A DNA stretch of 64,000 nucleotides. It comes from Anaerovorax odorimutans. Lineage in GTDB: Bacteria; Bacillota; Clostridia; Peptostreptococcales; Anaerovoracaceae. Under the pieces are notes generated by a model. It did no database searches, was not told the DNA's origin, and saw only the letters and a program-made list of their open reading frames with translations. The stretch spans positions 62,001 through 126,000 of the forward strand of contig NZ_JANFXK010000007.1 of NCBI RefSeq assembly GCF_024459955.1, read 5' to 3'. Positions 59,993 to 64,000 of the stretch are shown here, in pieces. Every line of letters begins with the position of its first letter. Positions within the stretch are counted from its first letter, which is position 1. Position numbers and translations under genes: made by a program.

Positions 59993-60555
59993 GCTCTTAC
60001 CGAATATAAGGAGCCAAACTCTATCAACTCATCTTGACCAGTTAAAAGCCTAGAAACTACAAAGTACGCAGAAATTTTCTCACCTGCTTGATTTTCTCCA
60101 TACCCTAATAAAATGTCACTATCGAAGTTCCTCTTTCCATCAGCTACTGCTTCATTTATTTTTATTGCATGTTTTAAATAGCTGTCCAAATGCATAAAAA
60201 CAATAGCAGTATACTCGTAATTTCTATCAAGACCATGTTCTATCCCTCGTTTACCTATGACAATATCTTTTTCTATGTCATCATTATGCACTACAACCCG
60301 CCCTTGCTTATCCTTTCTGGTTAGCTTACTTAGAATTTCTCGTGCATTAGCAACCATTTGATTACGGGTCATACTTCTTACATCTTCAAGCGTTGTTGCA
60401 ACTTTTGATACCTTCATATCTGGCTTTTTCACCAAGCTTTCATAGTCGATTAGGGCCTGTTCATCAGGGTGACCCTTAAGGGCATATCGGACACCTTGTC
60501 TTAAGGATTCAAGTTTTTCCTGTTCCTTTCTTAATCCCTCATGCTTTCCTTAAAT
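59926..60555 (-). pseudogene. LPD3-type effector cassette with frameshifted linker
   Basis: From about 60555: KEQEKLESLRQGVRYALKG, junction GHPDEQALIDYESLVKKPDM, then an LPD3-like domain (IVIGKRGIEHGLDRNYEYTA, SYLKHAIKINE, EFGSLYSVRAKNS). After that the expected linker continues in another frame (KIVEDSAQGSPGVQSRTSTT then ISIADLLDIINETYSDIL). The open part gives a 169-residue frame (59926-60435). The frameshift lies exactly at unit U6. Confidence 0.5.
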
Positions 60556-61246
60556 CTGCTCTTTGTTAAGGAATTGGTCTGGTACATATTTCAGAACATC
60601 AAGGTCAGAGGCGTTGATGTTTGCAAACAAATCTGTTAAAGTAATAGAAGAAGGTGACATAGGGTTGTCGTAGCTACTTTTGGAGTAGAGCGCTGCCCCA
60701 TAATTGTCATCTTTTCTATTTTATTTATAAATAATTGTTACATACAATTTGTTATTCTGTCCATAAAATTCTTTTACTTCAAGTTGAACAGGAATTAACC
60801 CCTCATCATAAAAACAGCTAACAAGTACATACACCCGTTGTAAATTACCTGTACTCCTTACAGTACCACGATATTTATCATCATGTATCTCTAATGAGGC
60901 AACATTGTCCATTGTAGCTACGGCTTTCATATTATTAAAAACCTGCTCCTTAGTGATTTCAAAGTTTTTTACTTGCTTATATTGGGAATCTTTGAAAGAG
61001 AACCGTTTCTTGCTCTTTGCTTTTTCCATTGCTAATTCCATAGCGGTTGGTTTTTTTGTCATTCATATTATTGACAACATCGTCATAATATGTTACTTTG
61101 CTAATAGAATCATACTTGGTTAATCCTACCGGCAATTGTAGCCCTGAGGCTCGTAACCAAGCATCGGTTCTATTTTTATTTGGGTTAACAAACAAAATCT
61201 CACTAGTATCTATCATCCTCTGGGCATTCTTCCTTGCATATTGCAC
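60556..61246 (-). pseudogene. Effector cassette: MuF_C end plus a different C-terminal domain
   Basis: Minus-strand order: end of a MuF_C domain (YARKNAQRMIDTSEILFVNP, LRASGLQLPVGLTKYDSISK), frameshift, then TAMELAMEKAKSKKRFSFKD and a domain with NNMKAVATMDNVASLEIHD, VPVQLEVKEFY-like and KLYVTIIYK ending at a stop (60721). It is followed by DDNYGAALYSKSS and ITLTDLFANINASDLDVLKY, ending PDQFLNKEQI. The C-terminal module differs from the LPD3 of its neighbours, so cassettes vary. Confidence 0.5.
60614..60720 (+). ncRNA. Array unit U7: predicted small RNA
   Basis: TTGATG (60614-60619), 17 bp, TAAAGT (60637-60642). RNA from about 60647: outer AGGTGACA/TGTCATCT (one G-U), GGG/CCC, inner CTACT-TTTGG-AGTAG, tail CTTTTCTATTTTATTT. 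An inverted, internally deleted copy lies at 62816-62900. Confidence 0.5.
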
Positions 61247-61308
61247 TAGTCAACAAAAAGTAGACAGTTATCTTAATAAGTAGTCATTGATGGATCAGTT
61301 CATTCTGA

Positions 61309-61417
61309 TTGCCTTTTTTATTTGAGTTGAGTATACTATTATTAGAAACAGAGTTGATGGCTGACCGCTGTTTGTCAGTTTTGGCAAACATGCCAGCACC
61401 GGTAGGCTCTGTTTTTT
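61309..61417 (+). ncRNA. Array unit U8: predicted small RNA
   Basis: TTGCCT (61309-61314), 17 bp, TATACT (61332-61337). RNA from about 61345: outer AACAGAG/CTCTGTT, inner TGTTTGTC-AGTTTT-GGCAAACA (one G-U where U2 has A-U), then six Ts. Confidence 0.62.
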
Positions 61418-61604
61418 ATTGAAGTCAAATCTAAAGTTCTTACGTTTCATACTATTGAACCTGCTTTTAATGCCTTTGTTTTACATAGGCAATGGGAACT
61501 TATTTTTCCGGGGCTTTAGCCATACTTCTGCTCAGCTTACTACCTTGTCCGTGATTTCCACATACTGTACAACAGGTCCAAAAAGAATACCGGAATACAT
61601 TCCG

Positions 61605-61698
61605 TTGACAATGTCAAGAAGTACTTTTATACTAATAGTAGTAGAGGTTAGGGATTGCCCTCCTGGTTGGCGCTGCCAACAGCTTCTACTATTTTTTT
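61605..61698 (+). ncRNA. Array unit U9: predicted small RNA, three-way junction
   Basis: TTGACA (61605-61610), 17 bp, TATACT (61628-61633). RNA from about 61638: outer GTAGAGG/CTTCTAC (G-U where U4 has A-U), hairpin 1 AGGG-ATTG-CCCT, hairpin 2 GTTGGC-GCT-GCCAAC, then TATTTTTTT. Confidence 0.65.
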
Positions 61699-61853
61699 AC
61701 CATTAAAAGAATAAAGTGAATTAAACTCAATAAGCTAGTCTTTATCCCCACACTTCTCTGCATTTTTTCTTCCTGTATTAACAATGTCCTTCCTTGTCAA
61801 ATGCCTTAGATCAGCCTTGGTCAATACATATCTGGCCTTTCCGTTAGGCTTTC

Positions 61854-62489
61854 CTAGCCGATCATGGCCGGTTCGTCAGGGTGGTCCTTTAAAGAATACT
61901 TTTTCTTATTGCTTTTTTCACTGCCATTGTCTATATTATTAGTAGAAGCCAAAGAACTTTTCGTTTTGGACGTATTGCTAGGGGTGCTTTGCACATCTTG
62001 CAGAAGCGAAGGCTTCTTTTTCATATAATCCTCTTTTTCCATACAGCTTGTCTTAGCAGTCAAAGTTCCTTTCCTATCAGAAGTCATGACGTAACTTCGT
62101 ATAGTCCCATCAGAGTAACATTTGCTGAGCAAGAGACTTTTTATAATTGATCCACCATGTTGGTTTTCTGTATACCGAACCTGGGCATTCCTCCTTGCAT
62201 ATGCACTTGCTATCTTGCTTAAATTTAATACCTTTCCTTTTTGGGATTTTGGATTTAGTTGTAATGCTGTTAATATGGGCATATCATTTGTAAAGACTTC
62301 CCCGAACAAAGTAATACTGTTCAATCTTGTTTTTGATTGTATTACAGTAATTGAATCCTCTAAAATATTGGGGACTTGTTTAATCGCATCTATTGTCATT
62401 TCATTATGGTTATTGAGTATTTTCTTAATCTTTGATTTGTCCCAAATTTTCTTTCTCAACCGGGAACTTATTCTTGACATTATTTTCAA
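61854..62489 (-). pseudogene. MuF_C-type effector fragment ending at an in-frame TAG
   Basis: 211 codons. MuF_C-like domain: EMTIDAIKQVPNILEDSITV, QSKTRLNSITLFGEVF, LTALQLNPKSQKGKVLNLSK, IASAYARRNAQ. A polar linker follows, then NKKKYSLKDHPDEPAMIG and TAG (61856-61854). Beyond the stop the frame reads ESLTERPDM, as in other cassettes. A start near 62489 has no good ribosome binding site and lies inside the U10 promoter, so this is probably an internal fragment. Confidence 0.5.
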
Positions 62490-62577
62490 ACTTTGCTATA
62501 TTCTTATGAAAGTCAGTGCTGTTTAATGCTAGTAGGTCATTGGGACCTATCGCCACTTGCAGTACTTGACTTTTTTA
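62474..62577 (+). ncRNA. Array unit U10: predicted small RNA
   Basis: TTGACA (62474-62479), 17 bp, TATATT (62497-62502). RNA from about 62509: long outer stem AAGTCAGTGCTG with CAGTACTTGACTT (one bulge, one G-U), inner TAGGTC-ATTGG-GACCTA, then six Ts. Confidence 0.6.
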
Positions 62578-62603
62578 TTTGAAAATTGGTGGCAAAGGTG
62601 TTG

Positions 62604-62702
62604 ATGTTTGTTCAAGAACAAAAGGAAACAGAAGCTACCACCGACGGTATGACCGATACTAAGAACGGTGAGGGACCGACCATCACTTCTGTTAACGAAT
62701 AA
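62604..62702 (+). CDS. Possible 32-aa reading frame, unknown
   Basis: ATG at 62604 to TAA at 62700-62702, reading FVQEQKETEATTDGMTDTKN and ending TITSVNE. No ribosome binding site; the frame is open back to about 62574. It may be the tail of a lost gene. Weak support. Confidence 0.2.
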   Translation: MFVQEQKETEATTDGMTDTKNGEGPTITSVNE

Positions 62703-62815
62703 TATATCAAAGAAAAAAGAAAATATCTACAAGCAGTCTGCGAAAACTAGCAAATTTGAGATTTTCGCAAAAATACTTCCCTGTTTTGATGATGTAGTAG
62801 ACAATACGGTTCCGA

Positions 62816-62900
62816 TAAAATAGAAAAGATGACAATTATGGGGCAGCGTAGCTACGACAACCCTATGTCACCTTCTCCTGTTACTTTAATAGATTTTTTA
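62816..62900 (-). repeat. Inverted, internally deleted copy of unit U7
   Basis: The reverse complement matches 60620-60720: TAAAGTAACAG, GAGAAGGTGACATAGGGTTG, GTAGCTAC, CCCCATAATTGTCATCTTTT. The TTTTGGAGTAGAG segment is missing. This is the only unit seen in minus orientation. Confidence 0.6.
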
Positions 62901-62995
62901 CAACAACTCCCACAATCTCTGCCTATCAAGCTGCTCTGTATACCTTTGACGCAACTGCTAGTGCAATACAATTTTTAAAGTCGGGTTATTTTTTA

Positions 62996-63103
62996 TTGTC
63001 CTTTGTATCTAAATTTAGTATACTTCTATAAACAGAGCTGATGGCTGACCGCTGTTTGTCAGTTTTGGCAGACATGCCAGCACCGGTAGGCTCTGTTTTA
63101 TTT
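62996..63103 (+). ncRNA. Array unit U11: predicted small RNA
   Basis: TTGTCC (62996-63001), 17 bp, TATACT (63019-63024). RNA from about 63030: outer AACAGAGC/GCTCTGTT, inner TGTTTGTC-AGTTTT-GGCAGACA (two G-U), tail TTTTATTTA. First of three tandem units about 110 bp apart. Confidence 0.6.
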
Positions 63104-63111
63104 ATTAAATA

Positions 63112-63212
63112 TTGCCTTTTTTATTTAAATTGGATATACTAATGCTAAAAGGTGCGGCATTGCTACGGCGATAGAAATTATTTTTCTGGAACTGTGGGTT
63201 CGCATCTTTTTT
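63112..63212 (+). ncRNA. Array unit U12: predicted small RNA
   Basis: TTGCCT (63112-63117), 17 bp, TATACT (63135-63140). RNA from about 63147: AGGTGCGG pairs with TTCGCATCT through G-U pairs, then six Ts. The interior (AGAAATTATTTTTCT) can form a hairpin. Its sequence is unrelated to U11 except for the promoter. Confidence 0.58.
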
Positions 63213-63215
63213 CTA

Positions 63216-63322
63216 TTGTTATTTTTTTCAGACCATGTATACTATTATAGACAGATGTGGCGCTTACGTTATGGGACTAGGTCTCGTTTAAAACGTGGGT
63301 TATGCCATGTCTGTTATTTTTT
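63216..63322 (+). ncRNA. Array unit U13: predicted small RNA
   Basis: TTGTTA (63216-63221), 16 bp, TATACT (63238-63243). RNA from about 63250: ACAGA..TGGC with GCCA..TCTGT, inner AACGT/ACGTT, then TTATTTTTT. Last unit before the repeat A fragment. Confidence 0.55.
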
Positions 63323-63401
63323 CTGAACTTAAACTCAGTTCCATTTGGAACATCCTTTCTTAAAGCTCAAATTCTTCTGTCCTATTTTTTAACCTCTTCA
63401 C

Positions 63402-63457
63402 CGTCAAACCCACAACTTTGCGTAAACAGAGAGCAATTTTAGAAAAAAGTTACCGCA
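63402..63457 (+). repeat. Dispersed repeat A, partial copy 4
   Basis: Right half only: the CCCACAACTTTGCGTAA block through AAAAAAGTTACCGC. It marks the right border of the AT-rich region, next to the RDD gene. Confidence 0.6.
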
Positions 63458-63496
63458 ATGAATTGCGCACGCGGCTGCTCCGCAAGCAAAATATGG

Positions 63497-63997
63497 TTAA
63501 TGCGTATGCAACGGCTTTACTTTCCAGCCTGCGCACAGCGGTTTGCCCATTGTACTGATACAGCCGGTTCTGCTAATGGCCTCATAGAACAGCGGTTTTT
63601 TATGTCCATCTATCCGCGTGATCCCGTAATAGCACGCCCACACAAGCAGGAGCGGAACAAAGGCGAAGTAGAACAGGCTGCTTCGTATAACGCACTGGGA
63701 AAGTGCGGGCGCGGAACCTTCCTTATCCACTACCCGAATGTGGAGCAGCCGTTTGCCGGGTGTATAGCCCTTTGTCCCATACAGCATCAGCGAAAAATAG
63801 ACGATCGGCATTAAGTAGAACAACAACCCCGGAAACATAATCGGCGCCAGAAGAATTGCAGCCGTACCGAGCAGCATCCAGTCCAGGCAAAAGGCAACGG
63901 CTCTTCTTCCCAAAGTCACTTGCTGCCCTTTTTCATATGCCTTTTCATCTAACTGTTGTCTGCTGGGGAGAATTTTCCGCACAAAGCGAGCAGCCAT
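63497..63997 (-). CDS. RDD-family membrane protein
   Basis: 166 residues with three to four helices. An RDD domain starts GRRAVAFCLDWMLLG (Arg and Asp of the name), with YTPGKRLLHIRVVD and SSLFYFAFVPLLLVWACYYG. The ATG at 63997 is 3 nt from the window edge, so a start further out cannot be excluded and no ribosome binding site is visible. RDD proteins are small membrane proteins, some linked to Na+/H+ exchange. The C-terminus (GWKVKPLHTH) is polar. Confidence 0.75.
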   Translation of the reverse strand: MAARFVRKILPSRQQLDEKAYEKGQQVTLGRRAVAFCLDWMLLGTAAILLAPIMFPGLLFYLMPIVYFSLMLYGTKGYTPGKRLLHIRVVDKEGSAPALSQCVIRSSLFYFAFVPLLLVWACYYGITRIDGHKKPLFYEAISRTGCISTMGKPLCAGWKVKPLHTH

Positions 63998-64000
63998 GTA

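Noticed and set aside
63030-63050. Hammerhead ribozyme core (CTGATGG in U2/U11)
   Set aside because: The matching GAAA and stem arrangement are absent; the short motif is by chance.
57280-63330. CRISPR array
   Set aside because: Units are not regularly spaced identical repeats with unique spacers, each has its own promoter, and no cas genes are nearby.
57280-63330. Classical integron cassette array
   Set aside because: No integrase seen, and the hairpins lack convincing RYYYAAC/GTTRRRY core sites, although a structure-based recombination role is kept as a hypothesis.

Overview
The window looks like the chromosome of an anaerobic, amino-acid-fermenting member of the Clostridia. The evidence is four-subunit 2-oxoacid:ferredoxin oxidoreductases, a T-box leader, a Mn-type riboswitch, strong AGGAGG ribosome binding sites, SpaA/Cna-type surface protein architecture and a tetrahydrofolate-linked histidine degradation operon. 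Anaerovoracaceae or a close relative is my guess, with low confidence. Most of the window is moderate-GC, dense and gene-rich. The last 6 kb before the right edge (about 57.2-63.4 kb) is visibly AT-richer and holds no normal intact genes.

Layout. 1-1.15 kb: 5' end of an Rpn-type nuclease gene, then a repeat-filled gap. 1.2-4.5 kb: porCDAB-like oxidoreductase operon behind a T-box whose specifier reads as Ile (AUC). 4.6-9.1 kb: a 1473-aa surface adhesin. 9.2-14.4 kb: ABC transporter plus two-component system. 14.5-17.2 kb: Cache histidine kinase and a REC-DUF2294 (MpsC-like) regulator. 17.4-22.8 kb: amino acid permease, two diguanylate cyclases, tRNA-Arg(CCT), AEC transporter. 23.2-28.8 kb: NrdD-like small protein, purB, purA, alr, a TetR regulator and a DUF4430 lipoprotein. 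29-32 kb: yybP-ykoY riboswitch and P-type cation ATPase. 32-34.3 kb: a TetR-flavodoxin-fold operon and a small membrane protein. 34.4-44.6 kb: histidine catabolism (hutH-hutU-hutI-fchA-ftcD) running into a 2-oxoglutarate:ferredoxin oxidoreductase (korABDC) and a P1 peptidase. 45.3-48.2 kb: birA, bioY, NagZ-like GH3 and a zinc ribbon protein. 48.2-52.6 kb: cobT-cobU-cobS-cobU-like-cobC-like-cysK. 54-57.2 kb: EamA transporter, HD hydrolase, larE, mazG, VOC protein.

Metabolically the genes form an amino-acid economy: histidine to glutamate and one-carbon units, glutamate carbon onward through 2-oxoglutarate to succinyl-CoA with reduced ferredoxin, and a separate Ile-responsive oxidoreductase. 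Biotin salvage and cobalamin lower-ligand assembly supply the cofactors.

The most unusual region is 57.28-63.33 kb. On the plus strand I count thirteen short units of the same design. Each has a sigma-A-like promoter (a 17-bp spacer in twelve, 16 in one), a start 6-8 nt later, then a 55-75-nt segment whose ends pair and whose inside folds into one or two hairpins, ending in most units in a T-run. Sequences differ between units but the pairing is kept by compensatory changes. On the minus strand the same region encodes remnants of MuF_C/LPD3-type phage polymorphic effector C-termini (KYSLKDHPDEPALI-type junctions, TISI..LLDI linkers) with frameshifts and shared stops, and the hairpins sit in their interdomain linkers. 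This is either an array of small (antisense) RNAs or a set of structure-based recombination sites for shuffling effector cassettes. A second novelty is a family of composite intergenic repeats (here called A, B, C) scattered through the window.
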